64,000 nt of DNA from an uncultured Bacilli bacterium (GTDB lineage: Bacteria > Bacillota_I > Bacilli_A > RF39 > UBA660), in contig CAKOPN010000001.1 of the NCBI GenBank assembly GCA_934100165.1, positions 1 through 64,000 of the forward strand, written 5' to 3'. Below the pieces are notes generated by a model. It was not told the origin of the DNA. It did no database searches and saw only the letters and a program-made list of their open reading frames with translations. How positions within the stretch are numbered: the first letter of the stretch is position 1; the number at the start of each line of letters is the position of its first letter. The position numbers and the translations under genes are program-made. Shown here in pieces: positions 42,152 to 50,413 of this stretch.

Positions 42152-43141
42152 TTACTTATTCTCAATATTGTTTTTTATAAATTCTAAGAGATTGACAACC
42201 CTATCATATTCCATTCTTTTTGGTCCTATGACAGCAATTGTACCTTCTTCTGTGTCAGTTCTATATTTCGTTTTAACAACTGTCATATCTGGGTCAATAT
42301 CACTTTCTTTTCCAATATAAACTTTAACATCGTTAGAATCATCTTTTTCCATAATATTTTCTATCGTTTCATCGTCAAGTTTATCAAGAACTTTTGTTAC
42401 TTTATCTACACTGTTAAATTCAGGTAGCTTAAGGATATTTTTCTTACCAACAACATCAACATTCTTATTTGTAAAACTTGTAAATACGTTGTAGAAAACA
42501 TTATAAAGTAATTCATGTTCTCTTACATAATTACCGATAATTGGTTTTACTTCAAATTCAAGTTTAGAAGAAACTTCATCAATCGGTGTTCCAATAATTA
42601 AATTGTTTATAAGAGTAACCGTTTTTTTGACTTCGTCAAGGCTGATACCAGGAACATCTATTGTTTTATGTTCAACGAAGCCTTTATCTGTTATTACTAT
42701 CACCGTCATTTTTGAGTTATCTAGAGGAATTACGTTAACTTCTTTCAAAATATTGTCATGTGATTTAGTACCTAACACTACAGAAGTGTAATTAGTAATA
42801 TCAGAAACTATTTCCAAGCTTTGCTTTAAACAGTCAGAAAGTTCCAATTGTTTATTGCTAAATATAAGCTGTAATTTAAGCATATCTTCACCGCTTATTT
42901 CTTTAAGCTTCATTAAATTATCTACATAATATCTATAGCCTTGCTCACTTGGTACCCTACCACTAGATGTATGTGTTTTTTCAAGTAGTCCAAGTTCTTC
43001 AAGTGTAGCCATTTCACTTCTTACCGTTGCACTAGAACATTTAAGTCTATCGCATATAAGATTAGAACCAACTGGTTTAGCAAGCTTAATGTATTCTGAG
43101 ACAATTAACTTTAATATTTCATTTTGCCTATTGGTTAACAT
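42152..43141 (-). CDS. hrcA: heat-inducible transcription repressor HrcA
   Basis: 329 aa. N-terminal winged helix (LTNRQNEILKLIVSEYIKLAKPVGSNLI, SSATVRSEMATLEELGLLEKTHTSSGRVPSEQGYRYYV), GAF-like dimer domain, and C-terminal IAVIGPKRMEYDRVVNLLEFI. Represses the operon at CIRCE and needs GroEL for activity. Its own promoter carries two CIRCE-like sites, so it is autoregulated. Confidence 0.96.
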   Translation of the reverse strand: MLTNRQNEILKLIVSEYIKLAKPVGSNLICDRLKCSSATVRSEMATLEELGLLEKTHTSSGRVPSEQGYRYYVDNLMKLKEISGEDMLKLQLIFSNKQLELSDCLKQSLEIVSDITNYTSVVLGTKSHDNILKEVNVIPLDNSKMTVIVITDKGFVEHKTIDVPGISLDEVKKTVTLINNLIIGTPIDEVSSKLEFEVKPIIGNYVREHELLYNVFYNVFTSFTNKNVDVVGKKNILKLPEFNSVDKVTKVLDKLDDETIENIMEKDDSNDVKVYIGKESDIDPDMTVVKTKYRTDTEEGTIAVIGPKRMEYDRVVNLLEFIKNNIENK

Positions 43142-43150
43142 ATTAGCCTC

Positions 43151-43177
43151 CTAGCACTTCTATTTCCACAGTGCTAA
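43151..43177 (-). promoter_or_regulatory. CIRCE operator 2 (downstream of TSS, next to hrcA SD)
   Basis: CTAGCACTT-N9-CAGTGCTAA, one variation per arm from CIRCE (TTAGCACTC-N9-GAGTGCTAA) with exactly the 9-bp spacing. On the mRNA it adjoins the AGGAGG of hrcA. Confidence 0.75.
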
Positions 43178-43181
43178 ATAC

Positions 43182-43210
43182 ATTATAATATTATGCTTAG
43201 CACTTGTCAA
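43182..43210 (-). promoter_or_regulatory. consensus sigma-A promoter of the heat-shock operon
   Basis: On the - strand TTGACA (43210-43205), 17-bp spacer, TATAAT (43187-43182): a perfect consensus promoter lying between and under two CIRCE elements. Confidence 0.9.
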
Positions 43211-43224
43211 TATATGAGTGCTAA
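43197..43224 (-). promoter_or_regulatory. CIRCE operator 1 (overlapping the -35)
   Basis: TTAGCACTT at 43197-43205 and GAGTGCTAA at 43216-43224, separated by 10 bp, one more than the usual 9. Overlaps the -35 hexamer. Confidence 0.75.
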
Positions 43225-43242
43225 TTTTTTTATTTTTTTTGT

Positions 43243-43275
43243 AAAAAAACTACTGAATTTAATATTATTCAGTAG
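43243..43275 (-). terminator. intrinsic terminator of tgt
   Basis: On the - strand CTACTGAAT (43275-43267) pairs with ATTCAGTAG (43258-43250), followed by seven T (43249-43243). Confidence 0.9.
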
Positions 43276-43313
43276 CATATTTTTTTTCTTTGCTTTATAA
43301 GGAACATTAATAA

Positions 43314-44426
43314 CTAATGAGGATATTTACTAAGAAAATCTTCCTTATATTCACTAAATTTATCGTTCTTTATAGCTTCCCTTATCTCTTCCATCATTTT
43401 GATTAAAAATCTAGTATTATGAATTGATAAAAGTCTACCACCTAAAGATTCGTCGCAAGTAATTAAATGTCTAATATAGGCTTTAGTAAAGTTCTTGCAA
43501 GCATAGCAATCGCAAGAATCTTCTATTGGTGTAAAATCTTCTCTATATTTGCTATTTTTTAAGTTAATTTTGCCATATCTTGTAAATGCATTTCCATGTC
43601 TTGCTATTCTTGTAGACAAAACACAATCAAACATATCTACTCCACGTTCGATTCCTTCAAGTAAATCAACAGGCTCTCCCACTCCCATCAAATATCTTGG
43701 TTTATCAATCGGTAAATAAGGAATAGAATAGTCGATTGCTTTATACATATCTTCTTTTGACTCACCATCATTGGCAACTCCACCTATTCCATAACCATTA
43801 AAGTCTAACTTAACAGTGTTAATAGCAGAATACTTACGTAAATCTTCGTAGGCACCACCTTGAACTATTCCGAATAAAGATTGCATTTCATTTTTATGAG
43901 CTTTCTTACATCTTTCAGCCCATCTAATTGTTCTTTCTATACTATTTTTCATATAGTCATAACTAGCACTAGCAGGAGGGCATTCATCAAAACACATTGC
44001 TATATCACTATCTAATTTATTTTGAATAGCAATACTTTTTTCAGGAGTCAAGAACAAATTTGATCCATCAATATGACTTTTAAATTTAACCCCTTCTTCG
44101 TTTATATCTTTTGGTTTTGCAAGAGAAAACACTTGAAAGCCACCAGAATCAGTAAGAATTGGTCCTTTATAATTCATAAATTTATGAAGTCCACCTGCTT
44201 TATCTATTAAATCTTCTCCTGGTCTTAACCACAAATGATAAGTATTAGCAAGTATAACACCACTATGGCACTCATAAAGTTCTTCTGGAGTCAACATTTT
44301 TACAGTGGCTTTCGTACCAACTGGCATAAACATAGGAGTTTCTACAACACCATAGTTTGTCTCTATTTCTCCATATCTTGCATTTGTAAATTTATCCTTA
44401 TGTAAAAGATTATATTTAATTTTCAT
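43314..44426 (-). CDS. tgt: tRNA-guanine(34) transglycosylase
   Basis: 370 aa. Substrate pocket motifs TDSGGFQVFSL (catalytic Asp), GGVANDGESKEDM, YLMGVGEP, and the zinc site CDCYAC...H (about residues 308-340). Exchanges G34 for preQ1 in GUN tRNAs, the first step towards queuosine. No queA or preQ1 riboswitch is nearby. It has its own promoter and terminator. Confidence 0.95.
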   Translation of the reverse strand: MKIKYNLLHKDKFTNARYGEIETNYGVVETPMFMPVGTKATVKMLTPEELYECHSGVILANTYHLWLRPGEDLIDKAGGLHKFMNYKGPILTDSGGFQVFSLAKPKDINEEGVKFKSHIDGSNLFLTPEKSIAIQNKLDSDIAMCFDECPPASASYDYMKNSIERTIRWAERCKKAHKNEMQSLFGIVQGGAYEDLRKYSAINTVKLDFNGYGIGGVANDGESKEDMYKAIDYSIPYLPIDKPRYLMGVGEPVDLLEGIERGVDMFDCVLSTRIARHGNAFTRYGKINLKNSKYREDFTPIEDSCDCYACKNFTKAYIRHLITCDESLGGRLLSIHNTRFLIKMMEEIREAIKNDKFSEYKEDFLSKYPH

Positions 44427-44444
44427 AATATCACCACAAGGGAT

Positions 44445-44472
44445 ATTATACCATCAAAATGGTTATTGTAAA
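44445..44472 (-). promoter_or_regulatory. sigma-A promoter of tgt
   Basis: On the - strand TTTACA (44472-44467), 16-bp spacer containing the palindrome ACCAT-CAAA-ATGGT, TATAAT (44450-44445). Confidence 0.7.
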
Positions 44473-44532
44473 ATACTAAAAATTATGATAAATTTAAGGA
44501 GTAAAATATATGTAAAAGAGGATATAAAAAAT

Positions 44533-45480
44533 ATGAAAAATTTAATGAAAATTTTCTCAGTAATGTTGATCGTGTGTTTAATTGCAACAATTATCACTGG
44601 TTGTACAAGTTCACTGACAGATCCGGATGGATTAGCATCCAAATTTATAAACTTTTTAATATGCAATGCAATGCCAATAGCAACGATTTCTGCTTGTTCA
44701 ATAACACTAGAAAGGAAAAATGAAGGCTTGTTTTTAAGATTTTGTTTAGGATTTACATTACTTATAGTACTTTTATCAATTGTTGCAATTTTTGTTCCAA
44801 TAAATGATATAAATCCAACACTAGGAAATATATGTAACCAAACATACGCCCTACTATCACAATTCAACATATACATCTTAGCATATTCGCTACTAAGCAT
44901 AGTAAAGCCAAACAACCAGCTTACCAATGTAATTAAAACTATTGCCTTAGCAATTATAATATTCAACATTGTAATAAATGTTTGGGTTTTAATTAAAGAA
45001 AGAATGATACAAGATTTACCTCTACCATATAAAACATATGGATTCAACTTTGCTTTCTCAATGGATGAAACACTTAATATCTCAATGAAAGTAATGCTAT
45101 GTTCTATATTTACAGAAATAATAGCCATAATACTTACATACATTACTAACTATGCATTTGAAAGTGAAACAATGGAAGGCGATGTAATGAGTTATGAAGA
45201 GTTAAAAAAGCAAGCCGAAATAATTACTCAAAATCAAATAGATAATATTTACAAGCCAAAAGAAAAAGAGGAAATAATCGACAGAAGTGTATCTGAAAAA
45301 ACTGGTCTTATGAACATAAATAATCAGCTAGGCGCAAATAGTAACGTTGGCGTTGGAACAAATAGTAATATGCAAGCCAAAGTTATTGATAGAGAAATTC
45401 CTACATCACAAGGTCCAGTATTAAACAGTAGTTTAAATCAAACACAAAACAATATAACAAATAACCAAAATCAAAAATAG
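44533..45480 (+). CDS. hypothetical polytopic membrane lipoprotein
   Basis: 315 aa from ATG 44533, with AGAGGAT upstream. The N-terminus MKNLMKIFSVMLIVCLIATIITGC ends in a lipobox-like IITGC, followed by about five more hydrophobic segments (ICNAMPIATISACSI, FTLLIVLLSIVAIFV, IALAIIIFNIVINV, IFTEIIAIILTYI) and a hydrophilic, Asn/Gln-rich tail (NSSLNQTQNNITNNQN). No family recognised; the N-terminal part has the style of TrbC/VirB2-like small hydrophobic proteins, but similarity is too weak to claim. Alone on its strand between tgt and tmk. Confidence 0.5.
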   Translation: MKNLMKIFSVMLIVCLIATIITGCTSSLTDPDGLASKFINFLICNAMPIATISACSITLERKNEGLFLRFCLGFTLLIVLLSIVAIFVPINDINPTLGNICNQTYALLSQFNIYILAYSLLSIVKPNNQLTNVIKTIALAIIIFNIVINVWVLIKERMIQDLPLPYKTYGFNFAFSMDETLNISMKVMLCSIFTEIIAIILTYITNYAFESETMEGDVMSYEELKKQAEIITQNQIDNIYKPKEKEEIIDRSVSEKTGLMNINNQLGANSNVGVGTNSNMQAKVIDREIPTSQGPVLNSSLNQTQNNITNNQNQK

Positions 45481-45499
45481 ACCGTAATGGTCTTTTTTT
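45480..45499 (+). terminator. terminator of the membrane lipoprotein gene
   Basis: GACC (45480-45483), loop GTAAT, GGTC (45489-45492), then TTTTTTT; short but G-C based. Confidence 0.65.
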
Positions 45500-45507
45500 A
45501 TAGCAAG

Positions 45508-45530
45508 AAAAAAAGGATTATTCATCCTTT
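45508..45530 (-). terminator. terminator overlapping the tmk 3' end
   Basis: On the - strand AAAGGAT (45530-45524), loop, ATCCTTT (45518-45512), then T run to 45508; the tmk stop codon is within the hairpin. Confidence 0.7.
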
Positions 45531-46195
45531 ACTACGATATTATATATTTCTTCATTTATATCTTCTATAGAACGAAGTTCATTGTTTTTGATACATTCTA
45601 TTTTGTCCCAATTATAAAGTTCGGATAATTCTATATAAGCATTCTCTGCATTTTTCAAATGTTCAGGGCATTTTTCATACTCATCAAGTGACTTCCTGTT
45701 TTTACTAAGTTCTTTAGAAAAATCATATGGTACATGCAAAAATATTGTTTTATCAGGTTTTGGTAATTCTAAAAGCCAATACTCAAGTTTATCTATCCAT
45801 TGATACATATAAAATCTTTCATCTTTATCTTTTATTTTACAACCTTGATGTGCTAAATTACTAGTAACATATCTGTCTAATATTACATAATAACCCTTAT
45901 TTACATATTCCCAAACTTTTCCTATGTTATATTTCCTATCAGCAGCATAATATAAAGAGGCAATCTTAGGATCTAGATTTACAGCATCGTCAAAGTAGCT
46001 AGCACAAATTTCTTCCTTTCCTAAGTATGGCCCACCAACTATTCTACCAGTTGGAGTATCATAGCAAGGAAAACTTATTGATACACATTTAATACCATTT
46101 TTATTAAGTTTGTCAACAAGCATTTTTGATTGTGTAGCTTTACCAGAACAGTCCGTTCCTTCTATAACTATAATTTTTCCTTTTTTCTCTTCCAT
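45518..46195 (-). CDS. tmk: thymidylate kinase
   Basis: 225 aa. P-loop IEGTDCSGKATQSKML (about 11-26), the DRY motif in LDRYVTSNLAHQG, and a LID-like region. Phosphorylates dTMP to dTDP. It follows thyX by one base, so thymidylate synthesis and phosphorylation are coupled. SGKATQ instead of SGKSTQ is a mild variation; the long central insert (GGPYLGKEEICASYFDDAVN) is more like the deoxynucleoside-kinase-type TMPK found in some Bacillota and Mollicutes. Confidence 0.85.
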   Translation of the reverse strand: MEEKKGKIIVIEGTDCSGKATQSKMLVDKLNKNGIKCVSISFPCYDTPTGRIVGGPYLGKEEICASYFDDAVNLDPKIASLYYAADRKYNIGKVWEYVNKGYYVILDRYVTSNLAHQGCKIKDKDERFYMYQWIDKLEYWLLELPKPDKTIFLHVPYDFSKELSKNRKSLDEYEKCPEHLKNAENAYIELSELYNWDKIECIKNNELRSIEDINEEIYNIVVKDE

Positions 46196-46196
46196 A

Positions 46197-47627
46197 CTAT
46201 TTTCCTTCTTTCTTAGTATCTAATTGTTTTTTTAAAACCTTACCGCAAGATTCTCTTCCTTCTGGGCAATAACCAAAAACATCGCAAGTAGCGCCAAGAC
46301 CACTTCCCACAACAGGAGCAACCTTTCTAACCTCATCACACATACCATTAGCAATTTTTCTTATTGCTGGTTGAGCTTTATTACAGCATCTCATTCTACT
46401 AATCCAAGTAAGACTTCTTCCATTCATGTTAGTCAAAACATTGCATTTATTAGCAGCTTGATAAAAATATACTAGATCATTATCATTAACACCTTGTTCT
46501 TTAAAATAATCACGTAATTTTCTATTTTCATTAAACAATTCATCATATTTAGCTTTTTGTTCTTCGTTTATTGTAGGTGGAACATCATAATTTTTTAGAT
46601 CCCATAAAGGTACAAAATCTGGTGTTAACAAAGACTGCATTCTGTGTCTCTCAAGATGAGTTCTTACTGCAAGCGGAATTGGAATATCAAATCTAAAATT
46701 AGCTTGTTCTAATTCTCTTTGTTCTGGGTTATCAAGTATTGCTTTGATAAGTTTATTTTTAAATTCAGGATCGTCTTTTGTACATCTGTCAAGTATTTCT
46801 TTAGCCTTTTCAAAAGATACTTGATATCTTTGCTGTATAGCAGACGTTAATACAGCTACATCTGGATTTTCAGTATAACTTACTAGCTTAACCGTGTCAT
46901 GAATATCAACATTCTCTAATTGCTTACTATCTACATAAGAATCTAAAAATTCTAAGTTATCACTACCATCTTTTGGCTCTTTTCTTACTTTATCACTCAT
47001 ATATGGTATTTTTTCATCAATGATTTTTAAGAACTCCTCACCAAGATCATGTGCTTCCTTAATTTTACTAACTTTACCATATAAAAGATATCTTGTAAGT
47101 TTAGTAAATGAGTTAGCATCCATTCCCATAATAAGATTACTATTAAAACAGTATGGAAGAACAAATCTAGCATTTTCAAGTTTCATGCCACTATCAACAA
47201 GTTCTCCATAAAAATCAAAAAGTTTTTGCATGTGTTCAGTATACATGCTCTTTAATTTTTCATTATCTTTATGAATATTTCCGTCATTATCACGAAACTC
47301 TGGTACATAAAAACCATTAGTTCTAAAATCAACTTCTCTTCTTGATTTAACTGTAAAAGATGCAAGTCGTGAACCAATTAAAATATGTTCAAGTATTGGT
47401 GTCACATCATCGATAGCAACAGACACATAATCATGTTCCGCAATAGAACAGTGTCCCATATCAATGACTCTTTTAGCAAACTTTCCATTTTTTAAAGGGT
47501 CAACACAAGATTCATAAACCTCATGTGCTTTTCCACTTGTTCTTGAAATTTTTCCTGCTGCTGCTACTTTTTTAGTCCTTAAATTAACATCTTCTTCAGT
47601 GTTATTTCCTAAATATTCAACTCTCAT
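46197..47627 (-). CDS. thyX: fused tandem FAD-dependent thymidylate synthase (ThyX)
   Basis: 476 aa, about twice the usual 220-250 aa. Two ThyX-like halves are visible. Half 1 (about 1-215) has GHCSIAEHDYVSVAI and SRLASFTVKSRR, i.e. the second part of the RHRxxS-x4-SxR signature with RHR changed to GSR. Half 2 (about 250-476) has LAVRTHLERHRMQSL, i.e. intact RHRxxS, but SxR is replaced by DFV, and keeps NGRSLTWISRMR and AQPAIRKIA. The C-terminus adds C-x5-C-x6-C (TCDVFGYCPEGRESCGK). It methylates dUMP using methylene-THF, NADPH and FAD. Followed by tmk; no thyA is in the window. Confidence 0.85.
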   Translation of the reverse strand: MRVEYLGNNTEEDVNLRTKKVAAAGKISRTSGKAHEVYESCVDPLKNGKFAKRVIDMGHCSIAEHDYVSVAIDDVTPILEHILIGSRLASFTVKSRREVDFRTNGFYVPEFRDNDGNIHKDNEKLKSMYTEHMQKLFDFYGELVDSGMKLENARFVLPYCFNSNLIMGMDANSFTKLTRYLLYGKVSKIKEAHDLGEEFLKIIDEKIPYMSDKVRKEPKDGSDNLEFLDSYVDSKQLENVDIHDTVKLVSYTENPDVAVLTSAIQQRYQVSFEKAKEILDRCTKDDPEFKNKLIKAILDNPEQRELEQANFRFDIPIPLAVRTHLERHRMQSLLTPDFVPLWDLKNYDVPPTINEEQKAKYDELFNENRKLRDYFKEQGVNDNDLVYFYQAANKCNVLTNMNGRSLTWISRMRCCNKAQPAIRKIANGMCDEVRKVAPVVGSGLGATCDVFGYCPEGRESCGKVLKKQLDTKKEGK

Positions 47628-47659
47628 TATATTACCTCTTTATTTTTTTATATTTTAAA

Positions 47660-48268
47660 CTAGTTTTCCTTTGATTCATCTATTACATTATTGTCAGCAT
47701 CAAATTCTAAGTTTATAAATCTTCTACTTGCTAAATAATCACACATATGAACAAACTTTTCCATAGGAGCTTTAGGGATAGGTAAAACTACTGCGTTATA
47801 GCTATTTGTATTCCAAGGTCCCATGTGACTTGCAACCATCGAACAAATTTTCTGAACGTCTTCGTCACTCATTTGCAAATTATCTCTAAGTTCTCTAACA
47901 TATTCACTAATTAAAATAGGATGATCAAACTTTGTATATTTATCTGTTTTAACCTTTCCATATTTAAGACCATCATGTATTAAAAGTGCAATAATAATTA
48001 AATCTTTATCTCTATCACTATAAGGTTTACCTATAATTGGATTGCTAAGAAGTTCTACTGCCATTTTAACTGCTGCTTTAACATGTCTTGCAAGCCCTTT
48101 ATCTCCTGCTGCATATTTTGGATGATATTTCCCAGTAGATGATGCATCAACTTCAAAAAAGTAATCTGGAAGACTTCCTATCAAAAACTTAGCATCTTCT
48201 CTTAAAATATCATCATGTATATAATTTATTTCTTTATTAAATAATTTAATTTTCTCTGCTTTCTCCAT
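47660..48268 (-). CDS. HD-domain putative phosphohydrolase
   Basis: 202 aa. HD motif pieces: RHVKAAVKMAVELL (H), LLIHDGLKYG (HD), SHMGPW (H) and a C-terminal DYLASRRFINLEF, the pattern of small metal-dependent HD hydrolases. The substrate is unknown; related proteins are often annotated as HD family hydrolases in phage and Bacillota. Its start overlaps hemW by 23 bp; part of the lepA-to-tmk run. Confidence 0.75.
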   Translation of the reverse strand: MEKAEKIKLFNKEINYIHDDILREDAKFLIGSLPDYFFEVDASSTGKYHPKYAAGDKGLARHVKAAVKMAVELLSNPIIGKPYSDRDKDLIIIALLIHDGLKYGKVKTDKYTKFDHPILISEYVRELRDNLQMSDEDVQKICSMVASHMGPWNTNSYNAVVLPIPKAPMEKFVHMCDYLASRRFINLEFDADNNVIDESKEN

Positions 48269-49361
48269 AAATACTGCCTCCTACAAAATTTACTAGTATG
48301 CTATTAGATACATATAAATTATACTCATTTATATATACATTTTCCTTACCGTCTACTAATAATTTTTTATCTACCAAATCAATTATATCAAAAACATCAC
48401 TTATAGCCAAAGAATATTTTTGATAAAATTTTTCTTTACTAACTCCTTCAATCTTACGAAGCCCTAAAATCATTTCATATTCCATAGCAAGTTCTTTGGT
48501 AATAGTTTCTTCATCTCTTCTATATTCATTGTTTAAATATTTTGTGATACTTCTAGTATTTGAATACCTAATATCAGAAATATAACCGCTAGCACCAAGT
48601 CCAAATCCATAGTATTCATCATTATCCCAATATACCAAATTATGTTTTGACTGAAAGCCATCTTTAGCAAAGTTACTTATTTCATAATGGACATATCCAC
48701 TTTTTTTAAGGTTTTCAATTATAGTTTCATACATCATTCGATCAAGTTCTTGTGAAATAGAAGTTATTCCATCTATAAAAAGTTTAGTATGCTCTTCTAT
48801 TATTAAGGAATATATAGAAATATGAGTCGGATTAAGATTCAAAACAAAATTTATGTCGCAAATTAAATCAGAAATTGTCTCAGAAGGAAATGCATACATT
48901 AAATCAATATTTAAGTTAGAAAAATATTTTTTAGCCAGATTTATTTTGTCTACAACTTCTTCTTTAGTATGTACTCTTCCTAAAAGTTTAAGAAATTTGT
49001 CATTAACTGTTTCAACGCCTATACTTAATCTGTTTACACCTAGGCTTTTAAATATTTTAAGTTTTTCTTCTGTAATATCATTTATGTTTGCTTCTATGGT
49101 AAATTCATAGTTTTTTTCAAACTTAAAAAGCTTAACAATTTTAAAAAGTTTTTCAAAGTTTGTATTACTTAAGGTGCTTGGAGTTCCTCCCCCAATGTAA
49201 AGAGTATTTAGCTTTTCACCATTATAATTATCTTTACACTCTAAAAAAAGAGCATCTAAATACTTATCTGCTACTTTTTCATCATAATACATCTTACAAA
49301 AATCACAATAACTACAAATACTTCTGCAAAAAGGGATATGAATATAAACACTTTTAGCCAT
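48246..49361 (-). CDS. hemW: radical SAM heme chaperone HemW
   Basis: 371 aa from ATG 49361 (MAKSVYIHIPFC), preceded by GGATAGGAAA. Radical-SAM motif CRSICSYCDFC (CxxxCxxC), TLYIGGGTPS, RLSIGVET, NIDLMYAFP and the C-terminal GFGLGASGYI. HemW delivers heme to respiratory proteins and is often misnamed coproporphyrinogen oxidase. Proximity to lepA is conserved in Bacilli. Confidence 0.92.
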   Translation of the reverse strand: MAKSVYIHIPFCRSICSYCDFCKMYYDEKVADKYLDALFLECKDNYNGEKLNTLYIGGGTPSTLSNTNFEKLFKIVKLFKFEKNYEFTIEANINDITEEKLKIFKSLGVNRLSIGVETVNDKFLKLLGRVHTKEEVVDKINLAKKYFSNLNIDLMYAFPSETISDLICDINFVLNLNPTHISIYSLIIEEHTKLFIDGITSISQELDRMMYETIIENLKKSGYVHYEISNFAKDGFQSKHNLVYWDNDEYYGFGLGASGYISDIRYSNTRSITKYLNNEYRRDEETITKELAMEYEMILGLRKIEGVSKEKFYQKYSLAISDVFDIIDLVDKKLLVDGKENVYINEYNLYVSNSILVNFVGGSIYGESREN

Positions 49362-49362
49362 A

Positions 49363-49815
49363 TTACTTTTTCCTATCCAAATTTGCTTGTGAATTTGCAA
49401 GTAAACGTGGTTTAATATCAGCATCATACTTAACTGGATCTAAAGCTTTTGCACGTCTATTTATGTCTCTATAAACAGTCCAAAAAGAAGTATCTGTTTT
49501 CTCAGCAATTTCTGCAATCGTAAGCCCACAAGAGAAAAGCTCGACATTTATTTCTACACGCATTCTTGTTTCTTCATCATCAAGACTCTTAACAGTGTTA
49601 ACATCAATAACATCAGTCAATGTATCAACTTCTTCCCTATTAAGTTTCATAAATCTATGACAGTAATCACTAACTGTAGCATTACTTATTGGAAAATATG
49701 TTCTACTAAAATAATCTGCAGTATCTCTTGTAGAACTTTTTGTATCTGCAACATACTTTCCAACAAGTATAACCCTTCTTTCTCTTTCCTCGTCTGATTC
49801 AACCTTTCTTGCCAT
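49363..49815 (-). CDS. spoIIID: SpoIIID-like sporulation regulator with tandem HTH units
   Basis: 150 aa, nearly twice Bacillus SpoIIID (93 aa). Unit 1 (about 12-60): RVILVGKYVADTKSSTRDTADYF...SNATVSDYCHRF, closely matching SpoIIID's KIGKYIVETKKTVR-x-IAKEFGVSKSTVHKDL. Unit 2 (about 85-150): GLTIAEIAEKTDTSFWTVYRDINRRAKALDP...KPRLLANSQANLD, which resembles SpoIIID's C-terminal half. SpoIIID tunes mother-cell gene expression after sigma-E. The gene lies between a Cys-motif orphan and hemW in the lepA run. The duplication is the odd feature; DNA-binding specificity may differ. Confidence 0.75.
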   Translation of the reverse strand: MARKVESDEERERRVILVGKYVADTKSSTRDTADYFSRTYFPISNATVSDYCHRFMKLNREEVDTLTDVIDVNTVKSLDDEETRMRVEINVELFSCGLTIAEIAEKTDTSFWTVYRDINRRAKALDPVKYDADIKPRLLANSQANLDRKK

Positions 49816-49816
49816 A

Positions 49817-50413
49817 TCAGCATTTACCTCCTATTTTTTTAATTTTTATTGGTCCTATATTTTTTGCTAAATATTCAAAGTCAACATTATCACCCATATT
49901 ATTTGGAAAGCAATTACATGTAGAACCAGTAAAAGAATTATGTTCTTTAATACTTTTATTAAGTTCCTCAATCTCTCCAACATTGTAAGGTAAATAATGG
50001 TTACAATCCTTAGCAAGCACTAAAGTTTTGCCTAATGAATATACACACGATGTGTTTTTATCTATTAGGATAGGATTGTATTTAATATAGTAATCACCAA
50101 CTTTTATTTCTTTACCACAAAAGTCACATTTTCTTGCCTTTTTACTCCTAATACAAGAAGAAGCAACAAGCACATCAATAGAATCTTCTGGAAGTAAGCT
50201 TTTGCTTATAGTGTCATCACTTGATATCAAATAGTTCATAACTTCGTCATATATGTCATTAAGTGGTTTTTCCATATCTATTCTTATTTTGGGATAATAA
50301 GCTCCTAAAGTACTTACTGTATCATAATATTCCTTCAAAAGTTTAAGACGTATTTTAGCATCTTTAATCATTCTAATTTGTCTTGGGGACATACTTTCTA
50401 AAACCAATTGCAT
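49817..50413 (-). CDS. hypothetical protein with CxxC zinc-knuckle-like motif
   Basis: 198 aa, no known family. N-terminal half helical (MSPRQIRMIKDAKIRLKLLKEYYDTV); middle contains KCDFCGKEIKVGDYYIKY, a treble-clef/LIM-like zinc knuckle, with further Cys at SCIRSKKARKC, DCNHY and STCNCF. The stop of lepA overlaps its first base. The position just upstream of spoIIID suggests, but does not prove, a sporulation or translation link. Confidence 0.55.
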   Translation of the reverse strand: MQLVLESMSPRQIRMIKDAKIRLKLLKEYYDTVSTLGAYYPKIRIDMEKPLNDIYDEVMNYLISSDDTISKSLLPEDSIDVLVASSCIRSKKARKCDFCGKEIKVGDYYIKYNPILIDKNTSCVYSLGKTLVLAKDCNHYLPYNVGEIEELNKSIKEHNSFTGSTCNCFPNNMGDNVDFEYLAKNIGPIKIKKIGGKC

